Part shown: one piece after another, positions 11,311 to 20,235 of the stretch
Layout of the letters: each line of letters opens with the position of its first letter
How positions within the stretch are numbered: position 1 is the stretch's first letter
Program-made: the position numbers and the translations under genes
Notes under the pieces: generated by a model
The model's input: the letters and a program-made list of their open reading frames with translations, nothing else
The model's database searches: none
Told to the model about the DNA's origin: nothing
Source of the DNA: Oscillospiraceae bacterium
GTDB lineage: Bacteria > Bacillota > Clostridia > Oscillospirales > JAAYXM01
Direction: 5' to 3'
Assembly (NCBI GenBank): GCA_017421025.1
Contig: JAFQME010000008.1
Span: forward strand, 45,954-109,953
DNA length: 64,000 nt

Positions 11311-12615
11311 ATGAAAAAATCAAATCCAATCGCATTGCTCCCCATTGGGGTGTTTCTGGTCATCTATTTGGGGTTGGGCCTGCTCTTTGAGTACGGCATG
11401 AAAATCCATATGGGCTTTTACAATATCCCCATCGTGGTAGCGTTTTTGGTCGCTCTGCTGGTTGCATGTCTGCAAAACCGCAAGCTGAGCTTCGATGAAA
11501 AACTGCAACTGATGGGCCGTGGCGTGGGCGATAAGAACATCGTCACCATGATCCTCATTTTCATGGTAGCGGGCATTTTCGTTGGCGTTGTGGGCCGTTC
11601 CAGTGCAGACAGCGTGGCATACTTCTTGCTGTCCGTCATCCCTGCGCAGTATGCAGTGGCAGTGCTCTTTGTGGTTTCCTGCTTCGTGTCCCTTGCTATG
11701 GGTACTTCGGTCGGCACCATCACACTCATCACCCCGATTGCGGTCTCGGTCTCCGCAGCAAGCGGATTCTCGCTTCCCTTGTGCATCGGCACGGTCATGG
11801 GCGGTGCCATGTTTGGCGACAACCTGTCCTTCATTTCGGATACCACCATTGCGGCGTGTAACGGTCAGGGCTGTCAGATGAAAGACAAATTCTCCGCCAA
11901 CTTCAAGATTGCGCTTCCGGCCGCAATTGTGACGCTGATTGCGGTTTTGGTGCTGTCATTTCAGCAGAATGTCACCGGTGCGGTCATCGAGCCGTATAAC
12001 TTAATCCAGATCATCCCATACGTTCTGGTGTTGGTGGGCGGTGTGATTGGCATCAATGTCTTTGTGGTCCTGCTCATCGGGATCTTCTCGGGCGCAATTA
12101 TCATGCTTGCCACCGGCGCCACTGCGGCAACCGACCTGCTCTCCAATATGGGCTCGGGTGCGGCAGGCATGTTTGAAACCACCATGGTTGCGATTTTGGT
12201 CTCTGCCATTTGTGCCCTCATCCGTGAACACGGCGGCTTTGAAGCGCTGCTTTGCGGCATCAAGCGTGTCTTCCGCGGCAAACGAGGCGGACAGCTCGGT
12301 ATGGGTCTCCTGGTGGGTGCGATGGATATTGCAACCGCAAACAACACGGTCGCCATCGTGATGGCAAACCCGATTGCAAAAGAAATGAGTGAGGAATACG
12401 GCATTTCGCCCAAGAAAACCGCATCCATCCTCGACACCTTCTCCTGCGTGTTCCAAGGCATCATCCCATACGGTGCGCAGATGCTGGTTGCGATTACCGC
12501 AGCCACCGAGTTGGGACACACCGTGGGCGCATTCCAAATCATTCCGTACCTCTTCTATCCGTTTGCACTGCTTCTGAGCTCTTTGATCTTTATCTTCTTT
12601 GTTCGGGAAAAGTAA
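11311..12615 (+). CDS. Na+/H+ antiporter, NhaC-like family
   Basis: A 434-residue membrane protein with about 11 hydrophobic spans. The stretches SLAMGTSVGTITLITPIAVS, MGGAMFGDNLSFISDTTIAA and GAMDIATANNTVAIVMANPI are typical of the NhaC/NhaD-like Na+/H+ exchangers of the IT superfamily, where the conserved Asp, Asn and Ser/Thr sit in broken helices. The role is expulsion of Na+ or pH control; some members exchange malate and lactate, so the substrate is not certain. ATG at 11311 follows AGGAGG. The phosphoesterase gene starts 1 base after its stop codon, so the two are probably co-transcribed. Confidence 0.88.
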   Translation: MKKSNPIALLPIGVFLVIYLGLGLLFEYGMKIHMGFYNIPIVVAFLVALLVACLQNRKLSFDEKLQLMGRGVGDKNIVTMILIFMVAGIFVGVVGRSSADSVAYFLLSVIPAQYAVAVLFVVSCFVSLAMGTSVGTITLITPIAVSVSAASGFSLPLCIGTVMGGAMFGDNLSFISDTTIAACNGQGCQMKDKFSANFKIALPAAIVTLIAVLVLSFQQNVTGAVIEPYNLIQIIPYVLVLVGGVIGINVFVVLLIGIFSGAIIMLATGATAATDLLSNMGSGAAGMFETTMVAILVSAICALIREHGGFEALLCGIKRVFRGKRGGQLGMGLLVGAMDIATANNTVAIVMANPIAKEMSEEYGISPKKTASILDTFSCVFQGIIPYGAQMLVAITAATELGHTVGAFQIIPYLFYPFALLLSSLIFIFFVREK

Positions 12616-12616
12616 G

Positions 12617-13327
12617 ATGCTGTTTCGACGCAAGAAGTTTGAGGTCGGGCGCTTTCTCACACGTGCGAGAGGCTTTGACCCGCTTGAAGCGCAAGCGTAT
12701 GAAGAACTTGTCTCGCATTACCTGGCGCACGGAACGCGTGTGACCCCAAAACCGTTTGGGCTGAAACTCATCGTGGTCTCGGATACCCACGGGGACCTGG
12801 GCTTCGGCAACAAGTTTGAGGAGTTCTTTTCCGGTGTGGCGGCATATGATTTGTGCCTGATTCTCGGGGACTTGTGCCCCTATGAATTGGAGCGGGTGTT
12901 AACACTCGTGCCGAAAGAAAAACTTTTGGCGCTGCGTGGCAATCACGACCGCCCCGACCTGCTCGACCAATTCGGCATCCCAAACTTAAACGGCAAGACC
13001 GTGACCCATCGTGGGGTCACCTTTGCCGGAATCGAGGGGAGTTTCCGCTACAAAAAAGGGGAGTGGCCCATGTACACCCACTATGAAAGCCTGCTTCTGG
13101 CAAGCGGAATGTCAAAGGGTGCGGATGTCCTTCTCACGCACGACCGAGCGTTTCTGTCTGCACAGTATGACCATGCCCACGCAGGGCTTGCCGGGATTAC
13201 CTACTATCTCTTTGAGCATGGGATACCGCTTCACATCCACGGTCATCTCCACAAGTCCTATCGCAAAGCGTATCCCAACGGTGCGGTGGAGCAAAGCGTC
13301 TACGGCTGTGAGTACATCGAAATCTAA
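12617..13327 (+). CDS. Calcineurin-like metallophosphoesterase
   Basis: A 236-residue protein. After about 45 N-terminal residues, the metallophosphoesterase motifs appear in order: SDTHGDL (D-x-H), ILGDLC (GD), LRGNHDRPD (GNHD), LTHDRAF and IHGHLHK (GHxH). These residues hold two metal ions. The arrangement fits the YfcE/MJ0936 phosphodiesterase group. The substrate is unknown. It starts at the ATG at 12617, immediately after the antiporter stop codon; no strong ribosome site is visible, so translation is probably coupled. A terminator follows. I considered whether it supplies the phosphatase missing from the adjacent histidine operon, but known histidinol-phosphatases belong to the PHP, DDDD or inositol-phosphatase folds, not this one. 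Confidence 0.85.
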   Translation: MLFRRKKFEVGRFLTRARGFDPLEAQAYEELVSHYLAHGTRVTPKPFGLKLIVVSDTHGDLGFGNKFEEFFSGVAAYDLCLILGDLCPYELERVLTLVPKEKLLALRGNHDRPDLLDQFGIPNLNGKTVTHRGVTFAGIEGSFRYKKGEWPMYTHYESLLLASGMSKGADVLLTHDRAFLSAQYDHAHAGLAGITYYLFEHGIPLHIHGHLHKSYRKAYPNGAVEQSVYGCEYIEI

Positions 13328-13330
13328 CCA

Positions 13331-13368
13331 AAAGAGGTGTTTTCTTTTTGAAAATGCCTCTTTTTTTT
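13331..13368 (+). terminator. Terminator after the metallophosphoesterase gene
   Basis: AAGAGG(T)GTTTTC pairs with GAAAATGCCTCTT across a T-rich loop and is followed by a run of T. Confidence 0.8.
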
Positions 13369-13439
13369 GAAAAACACTTGACTTTATCATGTTATTGCGT
13401 TAGTATACTAAAGTAATAAAGTATCTAAGAAAGTGACGG

Positions 13440-13468
13440 TTGTCGAATTACGGAATCTATGATATAAT
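13440..13468 (+). promoter_or_regulatory. Promoter of the histidine operon
   Basis: TTGTCG at 13440-13445, 17-bp spacer, TATAAT at 13463-13468. This leaves a leader of only about 30 nt before hisZ, too short for a T-box. A second possible start is TATACT at 13404 with TTGACT at 13378, but that spacing (20) is long. Confidence 0.65.
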
Positions 13469-13503
13469 ACAAGATAACCGTTTTTTATCGGAGGAACGAA
13501 TTT

Positions 13504-14601
13504 ATGGATGTCTTGAAATACGAAGAAAAGGCGATTTTTTCGCTGCGTGCGCTGTATCAGACATACGGATATGCACAGTACAAAATGAGCAAATTTGAGG
13601 AATATGACCTCTATGTCCGCAACAAGAATTTCCTGGTTTCGGACCATATCATCACCTTTACCGACACGGACGGCAAACTCATGGCGCTCAAGCCGGACGT
13701 GACGCTGTCCATCATCAAAAACAGCAAGGACATCACCGACTCGGTGCAGAAGGTGTATTACAACGAAAATGTCTACCGTGTTTCCAAAGGCACCCATTCG
13801 TTTAAGGAAATCATGCAGGTGGGATTGGAGTGTCTCGGTGCGGTGGATTCCTACTGCATTTTCGAGGTGTTAAAGCTTGCATGCGAGAGTCTTGCGCTCA
13901 TCTCGAGCGACTTTGTGCTGGACCTCTCCAACTTGGACATCATCGCCGAGGTGATCGATTCTTTGGGCGTGTCCGATCAGGCGAGAAAGAATCTGCTTAC
14001 CTGTGTCGGGGAGAAGAATCTCCACAGCATCTCCGCCATCTGTGCGGAGGAGGGGGTGGACGGCAGCCGTCTGCGCCGCCTGGTCTCTACCTACGGTGTC
14101 CCCGCAGAAGTTCTGCCCGTGCTGCACGAAATCGTCCCCGAAAGCCCTGCGGTTGCGCAGCTGGAAACTGTTTTGCAAGCCCTTGCGCACAGCGGTGCGG
14201 ATGCAAATGTCCGCATTGACTTCTCGGTGGTCGGCGATATGAATTATTACAACGGCTTTGTCTTCAAAGGCTTTATCAGCGGTGTTGCATCCGGTGTCCT
14301 TTCCGGCGGTCAGTACGACAACCTGATGGACAAAATGGGGAGAAAGTCCCGTGCAATCGGATTTGCGGTGTATCTCGACCTGTTAGAGCAGCTCTGTGAA
14401 ACCGATCGGGAATACGATGTGGATGCGGTCATCCTCTATGACGATGGGGCGGACCTTGCTGCACTCTTTGATGCACACAAACTCCTCACCTCGAGCGGGA
14501 TGCGTGTGACCGTGCAGAAATCCCTGCCCGAAAAACTCCGCTACAAACAACTTTTGAAATTACAGGAACGGGGGGTCGAGATCATTGAAAACCATGCTTA
14601 A
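13504..14601 (+). CDS. hisZ: ATP phosphoribosyltransferase regulatory subunit HisZ
   Basis: A 365-residue protein related to histidyl-tRNA synthetase catalytic domains: motif-like MALKPDVTLSI near residue 61, YYNENVYRVSKGTHSFKEIMQVGLE near 85-110, and SGGQYDNLMDKMGRKSRAIGF near 262-282. It lacks an anticodon-binding domain and stands first in the his operon, so it is HisZ rather than HisS. HisZ pairs with the short form of HisG to make an active, histidine-sensitive enzyme for the first step of histidine synthesis. ATG at 13504 follows GGAGGAA. It overlaps hisG by 8 bp. Confidence 0.93.
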   Translation: MDVLKYEEKAIFSLRALYQTYGYAQYKMSKFEEYDLYVRNKNFLVSDHIITFTDTDGKLMALKPDVTLSIIKNSKDITDSVQKVYYNENVYRVSKGTHSFKEIMQVGLECLGAVDSYCIFEVLKLACESLALISSDFVLDLSNLDIIAEVIDSLGVSDQARKNLLTCVGEKNLHSISAICAEEGVDGSRLRRLVSTYGVPAEVLPVLHEIVPESPAVAQLETVLQALAHSGADANVRIDFSVVGDMNYYNGFVFKGFISGVASGVLSGGQYDNLMDKMGRKSRAIGFAVYLDLLEQLCETDREYDVDAVILYDDGADLAALFDAHKLLTSSGMRVTVQKSLPEKLRYKQLLKLQERGVEIIENHA

Positions 14602-15223
14602 TGTTGCCTTGCCCAAAGGCAGACTGGGCGAAAAAGTCTATGCCATGTTTGAAAAAGCGGGTTTCCCATGCCCCTCGATCAAGGAAAACAACCGCAAGCT
14701 GATTTTTGAAAATCAGGAAGCGGGTGTGCGTTATTTCTGGGTCAAGCCCTCGGACGTCGCCATCTATGTCGAGCGTGGTGCGGCGGATCTCGGAGTGGCA
14801 GGCAAAGACATTCTGCTTGAGTACCAGCCCGATGTGTATGAACTCTTGGATTTGGACATCGGCAAATGCCGCATGGCGGTGGCTGCGCAAAAGAGCTTCC
14901 GTGACAACCCGCAAAAGACCCTGCGTGTCGCCACCAAATTCACCAACATCGCAAAGAATTACTATGCGTCCATGGGACGTGACATTGATATGATCCACTT
15001 AAACGGCTCAATCGAAATCGCTCCGATTCTCGGACTTTCCGACGTGATTGTGGACATCGTGGAAACCGGCACCACCTTAAAGGAGAATGACCTGGAGGTA
15101 ATCGAGACCATTGTCCCCATCAGCGCACGTCTGATTGCCAACAAAGCCGGCTTCAAATTCAAGCAAGCCCCCATCGAAACCATCGTCGCAAGTTTGGCGG
15201 CGCAAACGGAGGAAGCGAAATGA
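14594..15223 (+). CDS. hisG: ATP phosphoribosyltransferase, short form
   Basis: A 209-residue protein catalysing ATP + PRPP to phosphoribosyl-ATP, the first committed step of histidine synthesis. It opens with LNVALPKGRLGEKVYAMFEK and carries the PRPP-binding loop near DVIVDIVETGTTLKENDLE (about residues 148-166). It is the short form without the C-terminal regulatory domain, which agrees with hisZ directly upstream. I chose ATG at 14594, which overlaps the hisZ stop; an in-frame TTG at 14585 is a possible alternative three codons earlier. It overlaps hisD by an ATGA junction. Confidence 0.96.
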   Translation: MLNVALPKGRLGEKVYAMFEKAGFPCPSIKENNRKLIFENQEAGVRYFWVKPSDVAIYVERGAADLGVAGKDILLEYQPDVYELLDLDIGKCRMAVAAQKSFRDNPQKTLRVATKFTNIAKNYYASMGRDIDMIHLNGSIEIAPILGLSDVIVDIVETGTTLKENDLEVIETIVPISARLIANKAGFKFKQAPIETIVASLAAQTEEAK

Positions 15224-16500
15224 TTCGAATTCTCAAATACAGCGAGGTGGACCACTCGGAAATCTTCGCCCGTGTCACCCCGACCGTGAATGTGGAGGAA
15301 GTGGTCGCCGAGATCATCCAAACCGTGCGGGAAAACGGGGACCAAGCCCTGCTTTCTTACTGCGAGCGGTTTGACCATGCCAAGCTGGACTCCCTTGCGG
15401 TCAGCGAGGCGGAAATCCAAGAAGCACTCTCGCTCGTCGAGCCGAGATTCCTTGCGGTGTTGGAGCGTGCAGCAGCCAACATCCGCAAATTCCATGAAAA
15501 ACAAGTCCGTTCGGGCTTCATCATCAACGACGAACCCGGGGTACTGATGGGTCAGAAAATCATCCCGGTGGACCGTGCCGGACTCTATGTCCCGGGCGGC
15601 ACCGCAACCTATCCCTCCACCGTCTTGATGGATGCCATCCCCGCCAAAATTGCAGGCGTGCCCGAGGTGGTCATCGTCACCCCGCCGAATTCCGAGGGGA
15701 AGATCAATCCGGTCATCCTCGCCGCAGCAAAAGTCGCCGGGGTGGATAAAATCTTCAAAGTCGGCGGTGCGCAAGCGATTGCCGCACTCGCTTACGGTAC
15801 CGAAACCATCCCCAAGGTGGACAAAATCGTGGGCCCGGGAAATGCCTTTGTCGCAGAAGCGAAAAAGCAGGTGTTCGGTCAGGTGTCCATTGACATGATT
15901 GCAGGCCCGAGTGAAATCCTCATTGTGGCAGACGAGAGCGCAACTCCGTCCCACGTTGCGGCGGATCTGCTCTCCCAAGCCGAGCACGATAAACTCGCCA
16001 GCGCAGTCCTTGTCACCGATTCCATGGCGCTTGCCGAGGCGGTGCAAGCCGAGCTTGAGCGTCAAATCCCGACCCTGCCGAGAAGTGAAATTGCCCGTGC
16101 GTCCATTGACCAAAACGGCAAAATCATTGTGGCAGACTCGCTTTCCGCCGCAATTGAAATTTCAAACGAACTCGCACCCGAGCATCTGGAACTGTGTGTG
16201 GCAAATCCGTTTGACTCGCTTGACGCCATCCGTCACGCAGGCTCGGTCTTTTTGGGGCACAACTGCCCCGAGGCGCTGGGGGACTACATGGCAGGCGCCA
16301 ACCACACCCTGCCCACCTCAGGTACCGCAAAGTTCTCCAGTCCGCTCTCGGTGGATGACTTTGTCAAGAAAACCCAGTATACGTACTTCACCGCAGATGC
16401 ACTCGCCGCTTTGGCTGAGGATGTGGCGTACTTTGCGGAACAAGAAGGGCTTTCCGCCCATGCGAGAAGTGCCACCATCCGTTTGGGGGAAAAACAATGA
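15220..16500 (+). CDS. hisD: Histidinol dehydrogenase
   Basis: A 426-residue enzyme that oxidises L-histidinol to L-histidine with two NAD+ (last two steps). Recognisable features are VDRAGLYVPGGTATYPSTVLM near 111-131, the IDMIAGPSEILIVAD block near 225-239, and the zinc and catalytic stretch HNCPEALGDYMAGANH from residue 347. The length is normal. It starts with ATG at 15220, overlapping the hisG stop in an ATGA junction, and itself overlaps hisC in the same way. Confidence 0.98.
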   Translation: MIRILKYSEVDHSEIFARVTPTVNVEEVVAEIIQTVRENGDQALLSYCERFDHAKLDSLAVSEAEIQEALSLVEPRFLAVLERAAANIRKFHEKQVRSGFIINDEPGVLMGQKIIPVDRAGLYVPGGTATYPSTVLMDAIPAKIAGVPEVVIVTPPNSEGKINPVILAAAKVAGVDKIFKVGGAQAIAALAYGTETIPKVDKIVGPGNAFVAEAKKQVFGQVSIDMIAGPSEILIVADESATPSHVAADLLSQAEHDKLASAVLVTDSMALAEAVQAELERQIPTLPRSEIARASIDQNGKIIVADSLSAAIEISNELAPEHLELCVANPFDSLDAIRHAGSVFLGHNCPEALGDYMAGANHTLPTSGTAKFSSPLSVDDFVKKTQYTYFTADALAALAEDVAYFAEQEGLSAHARSATIRLGEKQ

Positions 16501-17561
16501 GCAGATTTATGAGCGAGAAATTCGCATCGCTTACCCCGTATACCCCGGGGGAGCAGCCCAAAAATATGCAGTATGTCAAACTCAATACCAATGAAAGCCC
16601 CTTTCCGCCCTCGCAAACCGCACAAACACTTGCGTCTGCGGCGGCGAAGGAGTTGCAGTTGTATCCCGACCCCGAGTGCCGCACCCTCACACAGGCGGTG
16701 GCGGACACGCTTGGGGTGGACTTCTCACAAGTCCTCCTCACCAACGGCTCGGACGAGATTCTAAACTTCGCTTTCATGGCGTATTGCGATGAGAACACCC
16801 CGGCGGTGTTCCCGAATATCACCTACGGTTTTTATTCGGTCTTTGCCGAACTCAATCGGGTCCCGTTTGTGGAGGTGCCGCTGAAACCTGATTTCACCGT
16901 GGATGTGGACACCCTGTGCAAGACACACGGCACCGTGTTTCTCGCCAACCCCAACGCACCCACCGGCATCGAGCTTGCACAGAGCGAGATTTGCCGAATT
17001 CTGGAGAGTGACCCGAACCGAATCGTGGTGGTGGATGAAGCGTATGTGGATTTCGGGGCGCAAAGTGCGGTGGCACTGTTGGAGCGATACCCGAACCTGC
17101 TGGTCACACAGACCTTCTCCAAATCCCGTTCCATGGCAGGGGCAAGACTCGGCTTCGGCGTGGGGAGTGCAGACCTCATCTGCGACCTCAACACCATCAA
17201 ATATTCCACCAACCCGTATAACATCAACCGCATGACCATGGCGGCGGGCTTGGGGACACTGCAGGATGCGGAGTACACCGCACAAAATTGCCGCACGGTA
17301 ATGGAAACCCGTGCAGAAACCATGGCGCAGCTTGCCGCTCTCGGCTTTGAAATGACCGAGTCGAAAGCGAACTTCATCTTCGCCCGTCATCCCAAACTCG
17401 ACGGGGAGCGCACCTATCTTGCGCTCAAAGAAAAGGGGATTTTGGTCCGCCATTTCACCAAACCCGAAATTTCAGCATATAACCGAATCACGGTCGGGAC
17501 ACGGGAGCAAATGGACCTTTTGCTCGCCGCTCTCGCTCAGATTTTGGAGGAAACAGTATGA
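16497..17561 (+). CDS. hisC: Histidinol-phosphate aminotransferase
   Basis: A 354-residue class I/II PLP aminotransferase that converts imidazole-acetol phosphate to histidinol phosphate. It starts with the typical VKLNTNESPFPPS, has FLANPNAPTG (NPNxPTG motif), VVDEAYVDFG, and the PLP lysine at residue 209 in TFSKSRSMAGARLGFG. The operon position supports HisC rather than another aminotransferase. Start ATG at 16497 overlaps the hisD stop codon (ATGA); the end overlaps hisB by 4 bp. Confidence 0.97.
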   Translation: MSRFMSEKFASLTPYTPGEQPKNMQYVKLNTNESPFPPSQTAQTLASAAAKELQLYPDPECRTLTQAVADTLGVDFSQVLLTNGSDEILNFAFMAYCDENTPAVFPNITYGFYSVFAELNRVPFVEVPLKPDFTVDVDTLCKTHGTVFLANPNAPTGIELAQSEICRILESDPNRIVVVDEAYVDFGAQSAVALLERYPNLLVTQTFSKSRSMAGARLGFGVGSADLICDLNTIKYSTNPYNINRMTMAAGLGTLQDAEYTAQNCRTVMETRAETMAQLAALGFEMTESKANFIFARHPKLDGERTYLALKEKGILVRHFTKPEISAYNRITVGTREQMDLLLAALAQILEETV

Positions 17562-18145
17562 GAACAGCTAATTTTACCCGCCGAACAGCGGAAACCGATA
17601 TCGCCCTCGCCCTTGCGCTCGATGGGAGCGGAAAAAGCGAGATCAACACAGGGTGCGGATTTTTGGACCATATGCTCACCCTGTTTGCCAAGCACGGCCG
17701 TTTTGATTTGATCGTCACCTGCAACGGGGACACCCAGGTGGATGACCACCACACGGTGGAGGACATCGGCATTGTGCTGGGAAAAGCATTCTGCGAAGCA
17801 CTCGGCGACAAGCGCGGCATCAACCGCTACGGCAGCCAGATCCTGCCCATGGACGAAGCCCTCATCCTCTCTGCGGTGGACCTCTCGGGGCGTGACTGGT
17901 TGGGCTATGACCTGTGTGTCCCGACCGAGAAAGTCGGCACATTTGACACCGAACTGGTAGAGGAATTCTTCCTCGGCTTTGTCCGTGAAGCGAAGTGCAA
18001 CCTGCACATCAAGCAGCTTGCCGGCACCAACTCCCACCACATCATTGAGGGGACTTTTAAGTCGGTCGCACGCAGTCTCCGTGCCGCATGTGCATTCGAC
18101 CCGAGCGCAGCAGGGGAAATCCCGTCCACCAAAGGGGTGCTTTGA
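17558..18145 (+). CDS. hisB: Imidazoleglycerol-phosphate dehydratase
   Basis: A 195-residue monofunctional HisB that removes water from imidazole glycerol phosphate. Metal-binding motifs are FLDHML near 36-40, DDHHTVEDIG at 62-71 and the later GTNSHHIIEGTFKS. There is no fused phosphatase domain, unlike the E. coli protein, so histidinol-phosphate phosphatase activity must come from elsewhere. ATGA overlap with hisC; one base separates it from hisH. Confidence 0.98.
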   Translation: MRTANFTRRTAETDIALALALDGSGKSEINTGCGFLDHMLTLFAKHGRFDLIVTCNGDTQVDDHHTVEDIGIVLGKAFCEALGDKRGINRYGSQILPMDEALILSAVDLSGRDWLGYDLCVPTEKVGTFDTELVEEFFLGFVREAKCNLHIKQLAGTNSHHIIEGTFKSVARSLRAACAFDPSAAGEIPSTKGVL

Positions 18146-18146
18146 T

Positions 18147-18761
18147 ATGATCGCAATCATTGATTACGGGGTGGGGAATCTGTTTTCCCTGAAAAGCTCC
18201 TTTGCCGCCATCGGGCAGGAGGTTGTGGTCACCTCGGATGCAGATGTCATCCGTGCTGCCGACCGCATCGTACTTCCCGGTGTGGGCGCATTCGGCGATG
18301 CTGCGAAAAAACTGCGTGAGAGCGGCATGGCAGAGCTTGTCATTGAGCAGGCGGAAGCGGGAAAACCCATCCTGGGCATCTGTCTCGGGATGCAGCTGCT
18401 GTTTGAGACCGGCTATGAATACGGGACCCACAAAGGCTTGGGCCTGATTCCGGGCGAAATCCGTGCCATCGCAGAAGTGATTCCGGAGCATCTCAAAATC
18501 CCGCACATCGGCTGGAATGCCCTCCGCTTTACCAAAGAAAGCGAGCTTTTCCGCTATCTCAAGGACGGGGACCATGTCTACTTCGTCCATTCCTACTATG
18601 CGACAAACTGCTCGGATTACGTCATCGCAGACGCCGAGTACGGTGCATTTCTCACCGCCGCCGTGCAGAACAAACATGTCTACGGCTGTCAATTCCACCC
18701 GGAAAAGAGCGGGGATGTGGGACTCTCCATTCTGCGTGCATTTTGTGAGGTGGAAGTATGA
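18147..18761 (+). CDS. hisH: Imidazole glycerol phosphate synthase, glutaminase subunit
   Basis: A 204-residue class I glutamine amidotransferase that supplies ammonia to HisF. The catalytic triad is Cys79 (GICLGMQLL), His184 and Glu186 (QFHPEKS). The start is the ATG at 18147, one base after the hisB stop, where the protein opens with the expected MIAIIDYGVGNLFS; in-frame codons upstream lie within hisB. ATGA overlap with hisA. Confidence 0.97.
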   Translation: MIAIIDYGVGNLFSLKSSFAAIGQEVVVTSDADVIRAADRIVLPGVGAFGDAAKKLRESGMAELVIEQAEAGKPILGICLGMQLLFETGYEYGTHKGLGLIPGEIRAIAEVIPEHLKIPHIGWNALRFTKESELFRYLKDGDHVYFVHSYYATNCSDYVIADAEYGAFLTAAVQNKHVYGCQFHPEKSGDVGLSILRAFCEVEV

Positions 18762-19471
18762 TTATTTTCCCGGCAATTGATTTGTATGAAGGCAAAGCGG
18801 TCCGCCTCTTAAAAGGGGACTATGCCAAGATGACCGTGTATAGCGACACCCCTGCCGACGTGGCACGGGAGTTCCAGGCGGCAGGCGCAACCCATATCCA
18901 CCTGGTGGATCTGGAAGGCGCAAAAGACGGCACCACCCCGAATCTGGACACGGTGCGCTCCATCGTGGAGAGTACCGACCTGTTTTCCGAAATCGGCGGC
19001 GGCATCCGCAGCATGGAAACCATAGAAGCATATCTCGCAGTCGGGGTAAATCGTGTCATCCTCGGCACCGCTGCGGTGACAAACCCCGAGTTTTTGGCAG
19101 AAGCGGTCGCCCGTTTTGGCGAGAAAATTGCGGTCGGGGTGGACATCAAAGGGGACAAGGTCGCCATCAAAGGCTGGACCGAAACGTCTGATCTGACCTG
19201 CTTTGAATTCTGCGAAAATATGCAGAAACTCGGGGTCAAAACCCTGATTTGCACCGATATCTCCAAAGACGGTGCCATGCAAGGCACCAACCACGCACTC
19301 TACCGTGAACTTTCCGAGCGGTTTTCCGTGCAGATCGTGGCATCGGGCGGCGTGTCCTCACTTGAGGACGTGGAGCGCCTTGCCGCACGTGGTCTGTATG
19401 GCGCCATCATCGGCAAAGCCTATTACACCGGGGCAATCTCGCTCTCTGATGCAATTGAGGTGGCAAAATGA
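18758..19471 (+). CDS. hisA: ProFAR isomerase
   Basis: A 237-residue TIM-barrel enzyme that isomerises ProFAR to PRFAR. The start MIIFPAIDLYEGKAVRL includes the general base Asp8, and the second catalytic Asp lies in CTDISKDGAMQG near residue 168. Phosphate-binding GGGIR and ASGGVSS motifs are present. It overlaps hisH and hisF by 4 bp each. Confidence 0.98.
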   Translation: MIIFPAIDLYEGKAVRLLKGDYAKMTVYSDTPADVAREFQAAGATHIHLVDLEGAKDGTTPNLDTVRSIVESTDLFSEIGGGIRSMETIEAYLAVGVNRVILGTAAVTNPEFLAEAVARFGEKIAVGVDIKGDKVAIKGWTETSDLTCFEFCENMQKLGVKTLICTDISKDGAMQGTNHALYRELSERFSVQIVASGGVSSLEDVERLAARGLYGAIIGKAYYTGAISLSDAIEVAK

Positions 19472-20226
19472 TTACAAAACGCATCATCCCGTGCCTGGAT
19501 GTAAAAAACGGGCGTGTGGTTAAGGGTGTCAACTTCGAGGGGCTGAGCGACGTTTCCTCCCCGGTTGCACTCGCAAAGTATTACAGCGACTGCGGCGCAG
19601 ACGAACTGGTCTTTTACGACATCACCGCCTCTGCCGAGGGTCGTGCCCTTTTTACCGACATTCTCTGCGAAGTGGCAAAGACCATCTTCATTCCGCTCAC
19701 AGTGGGCGGCGGCATCAACACGGTGGAGGATTTCAGCCGTGTGCTTGCCTGCGGTGCGGACAAAGTCAGCGTGAATTCGGGCGCCATCAAAAACCCCGAC
19801 CTGATTGCACAGGCGGCAAACCGCTTCGGGGACCAGTGCGTGGTCATCTCGGCGGATGTCAAGCGTGTAGACGGTCAGTTCCGTGTCTTTGCCAAAGGCG
19901 GACGGGAGGACACCGGCATGGAAGCCATTTCCTGGATTCGTCGCTGTGTGGAAAACGGTGCAGGCGAAGTGGTGCTCAACTCGATTGATACCGACGGGGT
20001 CAAAGGCGGCTTTGACCTGGAAATGCTGGACGCAGTTTGCAATGCGGTATCCGTCCCGGTCATCGCATCGGGCGGCGCCGGGAAGATTGAGGACTTTGTC
20101 ACGCTGTTTCAAACCCTGCCCAAAGTAGACGCAGGGCTTGCCGCTTCCATCTTCCATTTCCGTGAAGTTGCGATCCCCGAACTCAAAGAAACACTTGCGG
20201 CGCACGGCATCCCCATGCGCAGATAG
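19468..20226 (+). CDS. hisF: Imidazole glycerol phosphate synthase, cyclase subunit
   Basis: A 252-residue TIM-barrel cyclase that takes ammonia from HisH and makes imidazole glycerol phosphate and AICAR. Catalytic Asp11 lies in IPCLDVKNGRVVKG, and the second catalytic Asp in VISADVKRVDG. The phosphate-binding segments TVGGGI and ASGGAGK are intact. ATGA overlap with hisA; 9 bp before hisIE, where AGGAG forms the ribosome site. Confidence 0.98.
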   Translation: MITKRIIPCLDVKNGRVVKGVNFEGLSDVSSPVALAKYYSDCGADELVFYDITASAEGRALFTDILCEVAKTIFIPLTVGGGINTVEDFSRVLACGADKVSVNSGAIKNPDLIAQAANRFGDQCVVISADVKRVDGQFRVFAKGGREDTGMEAISWIRRCVENGAGEVVLNSIDTDGVKGGFDLEMLDAVCNAVSVPVIASGGAGKIEDFVTLFQTLPKVDAGLAASIFHFREVAIPELKETLAAHGIPMRR

Positions 20227-20235
20227 GAGAAAATT

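Noticed and set aside
12617..13327. Metallophosphoesterase as the missing histidinol-phosphate phosphatase
   Set aside because: It has a calcineurin-like fold, its own terminator and no known family member with that role.
13378..13409. Second promoter (TTGACT, TATACT) for the histidine operon
   Set aside because: Spacer of 20 bp is too long. The pair at 13440-13468 is better placed.
13410..13503. T-box or His leader peptide ahead of hisZ
   Set aside because: The leader from the best promoter is about 30 nt, and there is no run of His codons or T-box core.
14962..16113. 383-codon minus-strand frame opposite hisG/hisD
   Set aside because: Antisense of two certain genes in a compact operon; no domain features.
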